The notes under the pieces were generated by a model. That model was not told where the DNA came from, ran no database searches, and was given only the letters and a program-made list of their open reading frames with translations. A program made the translations under genes and the position numbers. From positions 992,001 through 1,056,000 of the forward strand of contig NZ_CP059735.1 in the NCBI RefSeq assembly GCF_000948975.2: a stretch of 64,000 nucleotides of DNA. The letters run 5' to 3'. The DNA is from Thalassomonas actiniarum. Its GTDB lineage: Bacteria > Pseudomonadota > Gammaproteobacteria > Enterobacterales > Alteromonadaceae. Below are positions 51,702 through 61,207 of this stretch, piece after piece; position 1 is the first letter of the stretch; every line of letters starts with the position of its first letter.

Positions 51702-54308
51702 TCAGTTGGCGAACAGGTTGCAGTTTGCCGTTTGCCCGCCTTTGGCGATCCGGACATTGGCAATACTGAATTTCACCGCAGTGCTGCTTTCAAAAATCAG
51801 CGGCTTCGTCACCTGCTCGGGCTTTAAACCTGTCTGGCTGAAGCAGGTCATGTCGATTGCCATTTGCTGCCATTGGGTTACCGGCAGTGCCTGTAATTGC
51901 TTGCTGATGTCGAGTTTGGCTGCGCAGTTTTCGCCGCAGGCCATGCCCAGGTATACCGCCGCATTTGGCGCCGAGCTGACCTTGACATCAAACACCAGCC
52001 GGCCGCCGGCCAAATCGAGTTGTGTCAAATCTATGCTCTGCTCGCCTTTTAGGTAGACCGAGGCGCTGGCGTTGCCCGACCAGGTAAATTCCCGGGTATC
52101 TTCCTGTTTTTTCCAGTCGACGGAATCAAAAACCAGGTTATCCGAGCCCGCCGTGGTGGCGTAATTACCGGTTACCAGAAGCTCCGGGTTGGCAGCATCT
52201 GCCAGGTAAAACTCCAGGTTATTTTCCGGGCGGCGGTTAAACAGGCCGTAGCTGTTTTCGCTGTCGGCACTGGCGGTTTGTAAACTGCTTTTTTCGTTAA
52301 GTTCGTTGCTGACGGTTAACTCATCTCGATAGTTCAGGCCATAGCCGTAGCTAAACAGCGGTTGGTAATCAGCTGCTTTGTTTTTTACCCCGGGAAAGTT
52401 CAAACTGTTTTGCCCGTCAGATGCCGGCCAGGAAAATGGCAGCTTACCGACAAAGTCATAATTGATCTCGCCATTGGCCTTGCTAAAGAGTACCTCGCTT
52501 ACCCCGCGGCCTTCAGAGCCAGGCAACCAGGCGGCGACAAAAGCGTCTGACTGGTTCAGCTCGGCATTGACCCACAGCGGACGGCCGGAGATAAACACGG
52601 AAACTACTTTAATGCCTTGGGCTTTTAATGAGGTTAACAGCGCCAGATCGGTTTTATTGCCTGCCTGGTGTTCAATGGTGGTGATATCACCGTCATATTC
52701 GGCATAGGGTTGCTCGCCAAAGACAACCACGGCAACATCGGGTTTTTGCTTGAAGCTGGCATCTGTGCTTAATTCGACACTGCCGCCGGCGCTGGTTACC
52801 TGGGCTTTTATGCCGTCAAAGATAGAGCTGCCGCCGGGGAAGTCGCTGTTGCTGTTGCCGGTACCCTGCCAGGAAATGGTCCAGCCGCCGGACTGCATAC
52901 CGATATTGTCGGCGCCGGATCCTGTGACCAGCACGTTTTGCCTGGGGGCAAGCGGCAAAATGTTGTCATTGTTTTTCAGCAATACCAGAGACTCTCTTAC
53001 CGCCTGACGGGCAATATCCCTGTGTGCCTGCGAGCCGATAATATCATTGCCGTTATTGGCCAGTCGGGTGGCGGGAGATGGATTGTCGAATAAACCGGCG
53101 CGCAGTTTCACCCTTAAGATACGGCGCACGGCATCGTCTACCCGGGATTGCCTGATAGTACCGTCGGCCAGCTGTTTCAAGGTGTTGTGATAAAAGGCCT
53201 TCCAGTCATCCGGCACCATAATAATATCGACCCCGGCATTGATGGCGAGGGCACAGCTGTCATTGCTGCATCCGGGGAGCTTGCCGTGACCGTTCCAGTC
53301 GCCGACCACTAAGCCGTCAAAGCCCATGTGATCTTTTAATACCCCGGTCAGCAGGCTTTCGTTGCCGTGCATTTTACTGCCGTGCCAGCTGTTGTAAGAG
53401 GCCATAACGGTTTGTACCCCGGCTTCAAGAGCTGAAAAGTAGCCCTGGGCATGCAGGTCGATCAGTGCTTGTTCACTGCTGAGGTTATTGCCCTGATCTT
53501 TACCGTTTTCTGTGCCGCCGTCGCCGAGAAAGTGTTTTACCGTACTGATGACATGCTCACTGTCAAACTGGGTTTTACCCTGGCCCTGTAAGCCGGAAAC
53601 GATCTCTGCGGAGTAACGGCTGACGATATCCGGATATTCGGAATAACTTTCATAGGTGCGGCCCCAGCGATCATCCCGGGCAACCGCAACGGTTGGTGCA
53701 AAAACCCAGTCGATACCGGTAGCGGCCACTTCGCTGGCGGTAGCGGTGGCGATTTGATGAATTAGCCCCGGGTTATTCATGGCCCCCAGGCCGATATTGT
53801 GGGGGAAAATCGTCGCGCCGATGACATTGTTATGGCCGTGGACGGCGTCTGTGCCCCACATGGTGGGAATGGTGGATCCGTCGAGGCTGTCGTCGACGGA
53901 AGCCTGGTACATGTCTTCTGCCAGTTGCACCCAGTCAGTTACTTTGGCGTGTTTGTCATTGCCCGGGAAAGCGCCGCCGCCGTTAAGATAAGAGCCGAAA
54001 CCATATTGGCGCATGTCGGCAACCGTCATCGAGCGGATTTCCGGTTGTACCATCTGGGCAATTTTTTGCTCGTTGGACATAGTGGCGATCAGGGTGTCGA
54101 TGCGGGTTTCCAGCAGCTGACTTTTTTCAACCCGGTGAATATCTTTCGGCCATAATGCTTTGGTGGCGATGCCCTGGCTTTCAAGCGATGTACTTGCGAT
54201 CGGGTGCTGGCTTTTCCCTTCTGCATCGCCGCTTTGCTCTGAGGTTAAACAGGCGGTGACGGTCAAGGTACTCAGCGCAACCATAGTCAATTTGGTGCTG
54301 ATATTCAT
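51702..54308 (-). CDS. GH3 exo-beta-glucosidase lipoprotein, ExoP-like
   Basis: The 868-residue protein has a lipobox (TVTACLTS, C20) and a GH3 domain pair: TIPTMWGTDAVHGHNNVIGATIFPHNIGLGA, KHFLGDGGTENGKDQG, and the nucleophile in GLVVGDWNGHG (D337). The second domain (LVLLKNNDNILPLAPRQNVLVTGSGADNIGMQSGGWTISWQGTGN) is complete, followed by a 180-residue C-terminal beta-sandwich (SDNLVFDSVDW onward), as in the ExoP exo-1,3/1,4-beta-glucanase. It would release glucose from beta-glucan oligosaccharides in the periplasm. It is the first structural gene downstream of the AraC gene. Confidence 0.93.
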   Translation of the reverse strand: MNISTKLTMVALSTLTVTACLTSEQSGDAEGKSQHPIASTSLESQGIATKALWPKDIHRVEKSQLLETRIDTLIATMSNEQKIAQMVQPEIRSMTVADMRQYGFGSYLNGGGAFPGNDKHAKVTDWVQLAEDMYQASVDDSLDGSTIPTMWGTDAVHGHNNVIGATIFPHNIGLGAMNNPGLIHQIATATASEVAATGIDWVFAPTVAVARDDRWGRTYESYSEYPDIVSRYSAEIVSGLQGQGKTQFDSEHVISTVKHFLGDGGTENGKDQGNNLSSEQALIDLHAQGYFSALEAGVQTVMASYNSWHGSKMHGNESLLTGVLKDHMGFDGLVVGDWNGHGKLPGCSNDSCALAINAGVDIIMVPDDWKAFYHNTLKQLADGTIRQSRVDDAVRRILRVKLRAGLFDNPSPATRLANNGNDIIGSQAHRDIARQAVRESLVLLKNNDNILPLAPRQNVLVTGSGADNIGMQSGGWTISWQGTGNSNSDFPGGSSIFDGIKAQVTSAGGSVELSTDASFKQKPDVAVVVFGEQPYAEYDGDITTIEHQAGNKTDLALLTSLKAQGIKVVSVFISGRPLWVNAELNQSDAFVAAWLPGSEGRGVSEVLFSKANGEINYDFVGKLPFSWPASDGQNSLNFPGVKNKAADYQPLFSYGYGLNYRDELTVSNELNEKSSLQTASADSENSYGLFNRRPENNLEFYLADAANPELLVTGNYATTAGSDNLVFDSVDWKKQEDTREFTWSGNASASVYLKGEQSIDLTQLDLAGGRLVFDVKVSSAPNAAVYLGMACGENCAAKLDISKQLQALPVTQWQQMAIDMTCFSQTGLKPEQVTKPLIFESSTAVKFSIANVRIAKGGQTANCNLFAN

Positions 54309-54753
54309 GCTTTACTCGGCTCCCTTTATTCTTTTTTAGAAATCGTTGTTGTAGTTGTGCTTGTGGCTTCTCTTATCTGTCACTTGGCAAATACTGCCGG
54401 CTAATTCCTTCAGCAACGGGCTTTACTTGTTATGACAAACCTTAATGAACCAGCAAGATAATTTGTTACTGCCAGCATTCTAGATTTGCCTTCAACGCCT
54501 TGTCGTTCCAAAAGGGGAAATAACCTTAATCAGAACGTTCTGGTAAGAATGAGAACCTTTAAGTTGTTGATATTTAGTGTGTTATTGTTTTGTTGTTTTG
54601 AGGGGAAATCATGGTGACAAGGAGGTGATAGCGGTAGTTTTGGCTGATAAATCTTGTCAAAAAGAGCACAGCGGGCTTGTTTTCGGCAGTGTTAAAGCCG
54701 AAGAATAGCAGGTGAACCCGTTAACGGTTTTATCTTAAAGCGACCGGAAAGGG
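54309..54753. promoter_or_regulatory. Regulatory gap upstream of GH3, with a 12-bp palindrome
   Basis: No gene is seen. CAGAACGTTCTG (54531-54542) is a perfect palindrome, followed by GAGAACCTTTAAG (54551-54563). The motif GAGAAC also occurs at 50172-50177, upstream of the TonB receptor gene, so it may belong to a regulator of the locus. TTCGGC/GCCGAA (54682-54702) can form a small hairpin after the minus-strand AraC gene. Confidence 0.45.
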
Positions 54754-55992
54754 TTATTTTTCGGTGGTATTCTTAGCCGCTGTTTTTTGGCCCTGAAACT
54801 GCTTGCGGTACTGGCTGGGGGTGGTATTAAACTGCTTTTTGAACAGGGTGTTGTAAACCGATTTACTGTTAAAACCGGCCTCGTAGAAAATGTCGGTAAT
54901 GCTGCGTTTACTGGCCGCTTCACGCTCCAGGGTTTGTTTGGCTTCATTGATGCGGTAACCGTTGAGGTACTCGTAAAAATTGACCTGGAAATGGCGGTTG
55001 ATGGTACTGGATAAGTCTTTTACCGGGATGGATAGTTGCTCCGCCAGCCGCTCCAGCGAGATATTGGGATTGCGATAAACATGCTGCTGTGTCATCGCTT
55101 TTTCTATGCTGTGCACATAGTCCATATTCACCGGCTCTTTAGGCTTAACTTCTGTTTCATTTTCTTGCGTTTGCGCCCGGTTGGCGGCAGTAGTGCTGAT
55201 GGTGGCTGCGCCTGCTTGTACATTACCCAGAGTTATTTCCTTAAAGGTTAAGAAAATCAGCATATTGATCAGCGCGAACAAAAAGTAATAATCGGATATG
55301 CCGAGGATCTCGAATACCCGGACATTCACCGGCGAAAACAGGCCGTAAACCTTGATCAAGGTCAGCAGTGCTTCCCAGGTGATGACCATGAAAAAAGCGC
55401 CGAGCAGGTACTTTATCCAGCTTTTCTCCGGGGATAGCTGAATCAGGTTTTTTCCTGGCGCACTGGCTTTGAGGGCGCCGGATACCAGTTTAAATGCCAG
55501 CAGCAGGTAAATGACCCGGCACAGTTTTGCTATGGTGTCGAACAACAGGTAATGCCAGCTATAGGTAAACTGATAGCTGGTGATTTGCTCGGCTTTTGCT
55601 GCCGGCTCCAGGGCATAATAAGCGCCGCTGATGTAAAACAAAAAAATGACTGCGGGCAAAAGATGCAGCAGCTGTTTTTTCTGCACCGAGAAGTCAGCTT
55701 TTACCAGGCTGCAAACGAACAAATACAGCAGCGGGCCGTCAAGAAAATAGGCAAAGTTAACACTGAAGAAAATGTTCGGCGACAAGGACAATACCCAGTG
55801 GCGGAAAGCGCTGCCCCATAAAATGAGTTCGTGCAGGGCGATCAGGCTATGGCTCACCAAAAAAGCCGCCAGCAATAAATGCCCTAAGGGTTTGACGTTT
55901 TTACTTACCAGCAGGAAAGCGCTAAAGGCCAGACATTCAAACGCCAGCAGCAATAACACCAGATCATGTAAGTTAAAGAGGGTTTTATCCAT
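54754..55992 (-). CDS. Membrane-embedded AraC family regulator of the glucan locus
   Basis: The 412-residue protein has seven to eight hydrophobic segments (residues 1-255), a Gln/Thr/Glu-rich linker, and a C-terminal double helix-turn-helix (about 305-400; ISLERLAEQLSIPVKDLSSTIN; SITDIFYEAGFNSKSVYNTLFKKQFNTTPSQYRKQF). The architecture is the same as the regulator at 23020, though the sequences differ. Its place at the head of the locus suggests that it controls the GH3-MFS-TonB-GH5 genes, perhaps by sensing a sugar across the membrane. Confidence 0.9.
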   Translation of the reverse strand: MDKTLFNLHDLVLLLLAFECLAFSAFLLVSKNVKPLGHLLLAAFLVSHSLIALHELILWGSAFRHWVLSLSPNIFFSVNFAYFLDGPLLYLFVCSLVKADFSVQKKQLLHLLPAVIFLFYISGAYYALEPAAKAEQITSYQFTYSWHYLLFDTIAKLCRVIYLLLAFKLVSGALKASAPGKNLIQLSPEKSWIKYLLGAFFMVITWEALLTLIKVYGLFSPVNVRVFEILGISDYYFLFALINMLIFLTFKEITLGNVQAGAATISTTAANRAQTQENETEVKPKEPVNMDYVHSIEKAMTQQHVYRNPNISLERLAEQLSIPVKDLSSTINRHFQVNFYEYLNGYRINEAKQTLEREAASKRSITDIFYEAGFNSKSVYNTLFKKQFNTTPSQYRKQFQGQKTAAKNTTEK

Positions 55993-56153
55993 TAAGGCTT
56001 AATATTCCCGTCAGCAAAACATCTTTACCGTTTTCAGTTGATGTGAAAAACAGTGCTTGTAAATGCTGCAAAACTTGGTTGCTTTATCAAACTTGCGGGA
56101 AGAATACTATATTGGTTTGATATTATCCATAAAGGGATCAGTTAGATAACAAC

Positions 56154-56186
56154 AAAAGCCGGAAAGTGAATCACTTAGCGGCTTTT
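56154..56186. terminator. Hairpin after the OmpA-like gene
   Basis: AAAAGCCG (56154-56161) pairs with CGGCTTTT (56179-56186), with a second inner stem AAGTGA/TCACTT. It lies 24 bases past the end of the minus-strand gene; a T-rich stretch (GTCTTTTATTC) follows on the plus side. Confidence 0.7.
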
Positions 56187-56209
56187 GTCTTTTATTCTGC
56201 GCTTGGCTG

Positions 56210-56839
56210 TTATGCCTTATTCGGGATGATTTGAATTTCAACCCGGCGGTTGAGGGCGCGGTTCTGCTCGGTGTCGTTACTGGCGATGGCCTGAGATTCG
56301 CCGTAACCTGTGGTGTGCAGTCTGTCACTCTGGATGCTTTGTTTAACCAGGTAGTATTTGACGCTTTCTGCCCTTTTTTCCGATAAGGTCTGGTTAAAGG
56401 CGTCGCTGCCGGTGCTGTCGGTATGGCCTTCGATGCTCAGCAGGGTTTTATCGAATTTGGCCAGTACCTTGGCGATATCATCTAGGGTGTTATGAAAGCC
56501 TGCGGTAATATACGACTGTCCGGAAGCAAAGGTAATGTTTGAAGGCATGATCAAACGCAGGTTGTCGCCTTCGCGCACAACATCTATGCCCGAGCCTGCC
56601 AGCTCCTGGCGGAACTCCTGCTCCTGCTTGTCCATATAAGTGCCGACGGCGGCACCGGCAATGGCGCCTATGGCTGCGCCCCACACGGCACGTTTGTTTT
56701 TATGGTTGCTGGTAGATTTACCTAAAACCGCACCGGTAATGGCGCCGATAGCCGCACCTTTTTCGGCATTGGTGGCTGCACAGCCGGAAAAAATCAAGGA
56801 AACAGCAATCACGGGGATAAGAGTTTTTTTTGCTAACAT
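56210..56839 (-). CDS. OmpA family lipoprotein with glycine-zipper segment
   Basis: The 209-residue protein has a lipobox (LIFSGCAAT), glycine-zipper repeats (GAAIGAITGAVLG; GAAIGAIAGAAVGTYMD) and a C-terminal OmpA peptidoglycan-binding domain (LSIEGHTDSTGSDAFNQTLSEKRAESV; NRRVEI). It resembles E. coli YiaD and would tie the outer membrane to peptidoglycan. I start it at ATG 56839 because the upstream start adds 14 residues before a clear signal peptide. Confidence 0.92.
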   Translation of the reverse strand: MLAKKTLIPVIAVSLIFSGCAATNAEKGAAIGAITGAVLGKSTSNHKNKRAVWGAAIGAIAGAAVGTYMDKQEQEFRQELAGSGIDVVREGDNLRLIMPSNITFASGQSYITAGFHNTLDDIAKVLAKFDKTLLSIEGHTDSTGSDAFNQTLSEKRAESVKYYLVKQSIQSDRLHTTGYGESQAIASNDTEQNRALNRRVEIQIIPNKA

Positions 56840-57098
56840 ATTAAATTGCCCAAATAAAAGTGAAAAAACAAACTTGCACAACAGCGGGTTTGCATCAATG
56901 GAGCGAATGATATCAAAGTTAGCTGAACGAGAGATGAATCAAAGGTAAAAAAGTGTGAATTGCAGGTGAAAAAGTTTTATTTACCTGAAATTGTTGTGAA
57001 GTGCATTGCTAAACATACCGGGAAACACTAGCTTAATGTTGTCCGGGCAAAAAGTAATCTTTTGTTCGTATGTTAATAATTAACAAGGAAAAATAATA

Positions 57099-57338
57099 AT
57101 GAAAAGTAGTGTAATGTTAGCTATGGCTGCGGCCGGTATGATGTTGGCCGGTGCTGTGACGAGTGCGCCGGCGAATGCGAAAGATCCGAACAGCGTTGTA
57201 TATCATGTGGCGTGTTATGATAGTTTCAACGGCTCTTTCCTATGGTATGAGCTGGCGGATTATTATGTCGAAGCCAGACAATACGCCGTTAATTGCACCA
57301 GCCAGGGCGGCAAATACGAAATAACCACCTTGCTTTAA
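57099..57338 (+). CDS. Small exported protein of unknown function
   Basis: A 79-residue ORF with a clear signal peptide (AMAAAGMMLAGAVTSAPANA) and a mature part of about 50 residues with two cysteines (VACYDSF, VNCTSQGG) that could form a disulfide. It has an AAGGAAAAATAA leader. I do not recognise the family. Confidence 0.75.
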   Translation: MKSSVMLAMAAAGMMLAGAVTSAPANAKDPNSVVYHVACYDSFNGSFLWYELADYYVEARQYAVNCTSQGGKYEITTLL

Positions 57339-57366
57339 TTTTTCTCTGAATTAAAGATCTTTATGG

Positions 57367-57390
57367 GCCTGAGGTGGTTTCACCTCAGGC
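57367..57390. terminator. Hairpin between convergent small genes
   Basis: GCCTGAGGTG (57367-57376) and CACCTCAGGC (57381-57390) form a perfect 10-bp stem with a GTTT loop, 28 bases after the small exported protein gene and 44 before the end of the convergent gene. Confidence 0.7.
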
Positions 57391-57433
57391 TCATCATTCA
57401 AGTGCAAGCGGGTTCCGCTTATTTACTCTCTGG

Positions 57434-58126
57434 TTAAAAACTCTCAGAAATAATCACAGTCAAGAAACCTTCTAATTGCGGATCTTGATAATTAAACGGA
57501 TGTCTTGGTTTAAAGTAAATGCGCAATGAGTCGCAACTGCCTGAGGTGACCTCGCTTTGCGAAATGGCCAAAGTATCGTCAATATCGATTTCCCTGAAGG
57601 TACCGCAACGGACACTGAACCAGACCACGGCATTGTGGATTTGTCCAAGCACATCAAAATTTAACAGCTGGCCGTTATCGCCGACAACCGGAACCTGGGC
57701 GCTGGCTTCATAAACGGCATTGATGTCATATTGCCGCTTTAAATCTTCCAACCGGCAGTCATCATCGCTCCAGTCCCAGGAGTCTGCACAATAACCGTCC
57801 GTGCGGTAATAGCCGTATCGCATCGGATCCTCAAGCACATCCGCCAGGGTCGTAACCTCTAAGTCTTTGGCGAGATCAAAGGTAAATTTAGTCCCGACAA
57901 TAATGGTTGGTAAGCTTGCCTGAGCCGTAAAGCCGTCATCATAAGTGTTATCCAGGTTTTCGGCAGCCAATATGTTTTGGCAATCCTGATACCGGGATTG
58001 AGTGTCCAGATCCCGGGTGCAATTTTGATAAAATGCCGTTAAATCTGAGCTCATGGCCTGATGGCTGAAAGCCGAACATAGGGTTGTCAGTATAATAATG
58101 CAGGGGTATTGAATCATTGCTTTCAC
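57434..58126 (-). CDS. Exported protein of unknown function
   Basis: The 230-residue protein has a signal peptide (IIILTTLCSAFSHQAMS) and several cysteines (NCTRDL, DCQNIL, GYCADSW, DDDCRLED, VRCGTF, GSCDSLR), probably as periplasmic disulfides. The mature part is rich in aromatic and acidic residues. No motif was recognised. It stands alone. Confidence 0.75.
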   Translation of the reverse strand: MKAMIQYPCIIILTTLCSAFSHQAMSSDLTAFYQNCTRDLDTQSRYQDCQNILAAENLDNTYDDGFTAQASLPTIIVGTKFTFDLAKDLEVTTLADVLEDPMRYGYYRTDGYCADSWDWSDDDCRLEDLKRQYDINAVYEASAQVPVVGDNGQLLNFDVLGQIHNAVVWFSVRCGTFREIDIDDTLAISQSEVTSGSCDSLRIYFKPRHPFNYQDPQLEGFLTVIISESF

Positions 58127-58392
58127 GTATTTTCCTTTACATGTTTGTGTTTAAATTCCCGGCAAAATTATTGCACATTAAAGTGTCTATTTGATTAAAA
58201 AAATGGAATTAAAAGGTTTGTTGTTTTTTGGGGAGCAGGGGAGATCAGGCCGGTTTGTTTTGCTGAGTACCAATAAAGCGAGATCAGGGCTATGGTTAAA
58301 TATAGTGTTGTTTCAGATAGATAAACCATAGTAGTAACGCTTGTCGGCAGGGTTTGATGCGGATGAGCCGGGGGGAAATCAGGTAGGATGTG

Positions 58393-59094
58393 ATGAATAA
58401 AACATGGAATATTTCGATTGGTTTGCTTGGCGCCATAGTGATATTAACCGCCACCTTGTGGTTTAGCTTTTTCTCTGGCGAGATAAAACCTCCTCGTCCC
58501 GGTGATGTAGACAGAGCCGAACCGGCGCCGTCAGTATCGGTAAAAAGTATTCCAGGCGGGGTCGATGAGGCGCTAAAAGCCATGGTATCGGCCAATATTG
58601 CCTTTAATGCGCCTTCAGCCCTGAACCTTAATGATGGCTCACAGGTTCATCTGATACTGAGCCTGACAGACACCATCGCTGAACTAAAAGAGGTGATTGC
58701 GGCAGCGGGAGAAAAACATGGCGCCAGTATTAAAGTTGCTAACCGTATGGAGGCCAGGTTAAGCGGTTATCATTTTCAAATTACCCCGATCACTCCCGAG
58801 ATCCAGGCGGTATCCAGGGAGTTGCCGACCCAGTGGCGCTGGGAAATTCATCCCAGGAAAACCGGCTTGCATAACCTGCATTTAACCTTGACCGCGCACC
58901 TGGAAATAGACGGGCAGGCAACTCCCAGGGCGATAACCACCTTTGATAAAAAGATCGCCGTGACAGTAACGGCCATGCAGCAACTTACCCTGTTTTTTAC
59001 CAATAACTGGCAATGGTTGTGGGCAGCAATATTACTGCCTTTAGCCACCTGGTATTGGCAAAAGAAGGGGCATGGGGAAAAAAATAATAAATGA
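58393..59094 (+). CDS. Membrane protein of unknown function, two spans
   Basis: The 233-residue protein has an N-terminal span (ISIGLLGAIVILTATLWFSFFSG), a soluble middle of about 170 residues and a C-terminal span (WQWLWAAILLPLATWYWQKK). The middle part resembles a beta-rich extracytoplasmic domain (IHPRKTGLHNLHLTLTAHLEIDGQ). The start may be this ATG or the GTG one codon earlier. The pattern is like DUFs next to secreted regulators, but I do not recognise it. Confidence 0.72.
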   Translation: MNKTWNISIGLLGAIVILTATLWFSFFSGEIKPPRPGDVDRAEPAPSVSVKSIPGGVDEALKAMVSANIAFNAPSALNLNDGSQVHLILSLTDTIAELKEVIAAAGEKHGASIKVANRMEARLSGYHFQITPITPEIQAVSRELPTQWRWEIHPRKTGLHNLHLTLTAHLEIDGQATPRAITTFDKKIAVTVTAMQQLTLFFTNNWQWLWAAILLPLATWYWQKKGHGEKNNK

Positions 59095-59303
59095 AGGTTC
59101 TGCCGGAGATATCGCCAAAAACAAGGTGAATGTATTTTATGGCTCTTAAATTCATGAGCCGGGATCGGTATTTTTTACTTGATGTGGGAAGTTATAGTAA
59201 CGGCTGAAATTGGGGCCGGAGCACACAGTGCGTAGCTCCAGCCAGCTTTGTTGCCGATCGTAGTTTGAGTGGTTATGTGTTAACGACTGAATTCGCGCTG
59301 TTG

Positions 59304-59693
59304 CTATAGCTCTTGCATCAGCTGAATATAATTTCCACAGGTATCGTCAAGCACGGCAATCATGACGTTTCCAGCTTCCCTGGGAGGGATTGAAAATTCT
59401 ACCCCCAGAGTGGAAAGTCTCTGATACTCTTTTTCTATGTCGTCAACAGCGAAGGAGGTCCATGGAATACCTGCCTCTTTCAGGGATTGCTGGTACAATC
59501 TTGCGGGCTCAAAAGCCATGGGCTCTAGCAAAAGCTCAACTCCGAATTGCTCTTCGGGGGATACCACAGTCAGCCACTTGTGCTCTCCCAAGGGGACATC
59601 TTTTTTCTTGATAAAGCCTAAAACTTGCGTGTAAAAATCCAGCGCTTTGTCTTGATCCTTAACGGGTACACTCGTTACGTATATTTTGATCAT
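59304..59693 (-). CDS. VOC family protein (glyoxalase/bleomycin resistance-like)
   Basis: The 129-residue protein has the paired beta-alpha-beta-beta-beta modules of the vicinal oxygen chelate fold (VPVKDQDKALDFYTQVLGF; VDDIEKEYQRLSTLGVEF; VLDDTCGNYIQLMQ). The substrate is unknown. It lies 63 bases downstream of an AraC gene on the same strand, which may control it. Confidence 0.88.
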   Translation of the reverse strand: MIKIYVTSVPVKDQDKALDFYTQVLGFIKKKDVPLGEHKWLTVVSPEEQFGVELLLEPMAFEPARLYQQSLKEAGIPWTSFAVDDIEKEYQRLSTLGVEFSIPPREAGNVMIAVLDDTCGNYIQLMQEL

Positions 59694-59756
59694 ATCTTCG
59701 AAACTCTCTATTAAATTCAGAACGCTTTAAGAATAGTCAGGATCAGATCGGAAAAC

Positions 59757-60161
59757 TTATTCTAGATTGCTGTTATGGAGACGTCGATACTCTCTTGGCG
59801 TATAACCTGTACATTTTTTAAAGACTGATGAGAATGTTGACACACTTTCATAACCAATATCGAAGCAAACCTGAGTGACAGATAAACCTCTTCGTATCAA
59901 GCTTTTGGCCTTTGAGATACGTAAATCTCTTAAATAGGCTCGGGGTGTTAAACCGTACACGCGCTGAAACATTCTGACGTAGTGAAATCTAGACATAAAC
60001 GCTGCTTTAGCCAGATCATTTAGTTCTACCCTGTCAGAATAGAATTTTTCCATGAAAGCCTTTGATTGCCTTACTTGTACATATTGCTCTGGTCGCAATG
60101 AATTCTCGCTATATATACGATCCAGTTCACTCTCAAAATATGTTTTTGATTTTTTAGACAT
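59757..60161 (-). CDS. AraC family DNA-binding protein, short form
   Basis: The 134-residue protein is essentially only the AraC double helix-turn-helix (VELNDLAKAAFMSRFHYVRMFQRVYGLTPRAYLRDLRISKAKSLI; LSVTQVCFDIGYESVSTFSSVFKKCTGYTPREYRR), without a ligand domain. Such short forms are often found next to VOC genes, and the VOC gene at 59304 follows on the same strand. Confidence 0.88.
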   Translation of the reverse strand: MSKKSKTYFESELDRIYSENSLRPEQYVQVRQSKAFMEKFYSDRVELNDLAKAAFMSRFHYVRMFQRVYGLTPRAYLRDLRISKAKSLIRRGLSVTQVCFDIGYESVSTFSSVFKKCTGYTPREYRRLHNSNLE

Positions 60162-60298
60162 TTGGAAATTTATGGCTTTAAGGCAGCTAAAGTCTGGTTT
60201 TACACATAATGCTTGTGTATAAGGATTTTAATAAAAGTTTTCCTGCCTAGCGACATTTTTATTAAAACTCTTGGATGACACACTAGTTATGTGAGTAT

Positions 60299-60658
60299 TT
60301 AGCGGCGAGATGCATCTTTAAGCCGAACATGGATATGTTGAATTTTTCCAGCATGAATAACAACATCCTCCAAGCCTGAATACTCTATACGTTCACCTGC
60401 TTGAGTTTCACCTTCAAAGTCAAAATCGAAATGGATAATTCCGGGCTTTATTTCCTCCATACTTTTAACTTTCCATTGGAGTTGCTTATAAGAGCCGTGA
60501 TGTAATCGTTGCATGGCCATAATATCGTTGACTCCAAGAAACAGTTCATGTTTCGCGGAATAGAAAGTCGAGTTATCACGAAACATTTTTGTTATCTCAT
60601 CGAAATCACTTTCATTTGATAATTTAAAGTAGTGGTTTGCAATATCTAAAGGTTTCAT
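60299..60658 (-). CDS. SnoaL-like / NTF2-like protein
   Basis: The 119-residue protein has the small cone-shaped NTF2 fold pattern (ANHYFKLSNESDFDEITKMFRDNSTFYSA; LEDVVIHAGKIQHIHVRL). Members act as isomerases, cyclases or small-molecule binders. No signal peptide. The substrate is unknown. Confidence 0.8.
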   Translation of the reverse strand: MKPLDIANHYFKLSNESDFDEITKMFRDNSTFYSAKHELFLGVNDIMAMQRLHHGSYKQLQWKVKSMEEIKPGIIHFDFDFEGETQAGERIEYSGLEDVVIHAGKIQHIHVRLKDASRR

Positions 60659-60713
60659 CGTTACCCCAAATGTTATTAACAGTTATATTAGTTTGGTATA
60701 TTTACATAAGGCT

Positions 60714-61112
60714 CTACTTTGCGGGCTGGTGAAACTCAATTACATTTTTATCAGGATCCCTGATAAATATGAAAGAGGCTCCACTTGGCACGGTAATCGG
60801 CCCTTCTGTTATAACGCAGCCTAAATCTGTAAGCGCACTTTGAACTTTTATAAGATCTTCGACTTCGAGCGCTATATGAGTGTACCCCGTATGCTTTGGG
60901 GTAATATCCATCAATTGATTTAGGGGCTTATCATCGTCGGAATTTAGAATAAAATTTATATTCACTCCGCAAGGATGCTCCATAATAGCTACAGGCTCAG
61001 GCCCAACCGGGCCTACGATAAATTTAAACCCGAGCTTTTCATAAAAGCTACGCGTTACCTCAAGATCTGTAACTCTGAGGCCCACATGATTTATGCGCTT
61101 GATATCGATCAT
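60714..61112 (-). CDS. VOC family protein
   Basis: The protein of 132 residues has the VOC modules (INHVGLRVTDLEVTRSFYEKLGFKF; HTGYTHIALEVEDLIKVQSAL; IRDPDKNVIEFHQP), with His and Glu metal ligands in conserved places. The start is set at ATG 61112 (MIDIKRINHVGL). It differs clearly from the other VOC gene at 59304. Confidence 0.87.
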   Translation of the reverse strand: MIDIKRINHVGLRVTDLEVTRSFYEKLGFKFIVGPVGPEPVAIMEHPCGVNINFILNSDDDKPLNQLMDITPKHTGYTHIALEVEDLIKVQSALTDLGCVITEGPITVPSGASFIFIRDPDKNVIEFHQPAK

Positions 61113-61207
61113 GCAATCTCCGACTATTCTCAATTGTTCACATTGGGGTTACCCACAAAAAGCAGACACGGTCTATGCGCAAATGCAGCGCGAACTCCTA
61201 GATTAAC

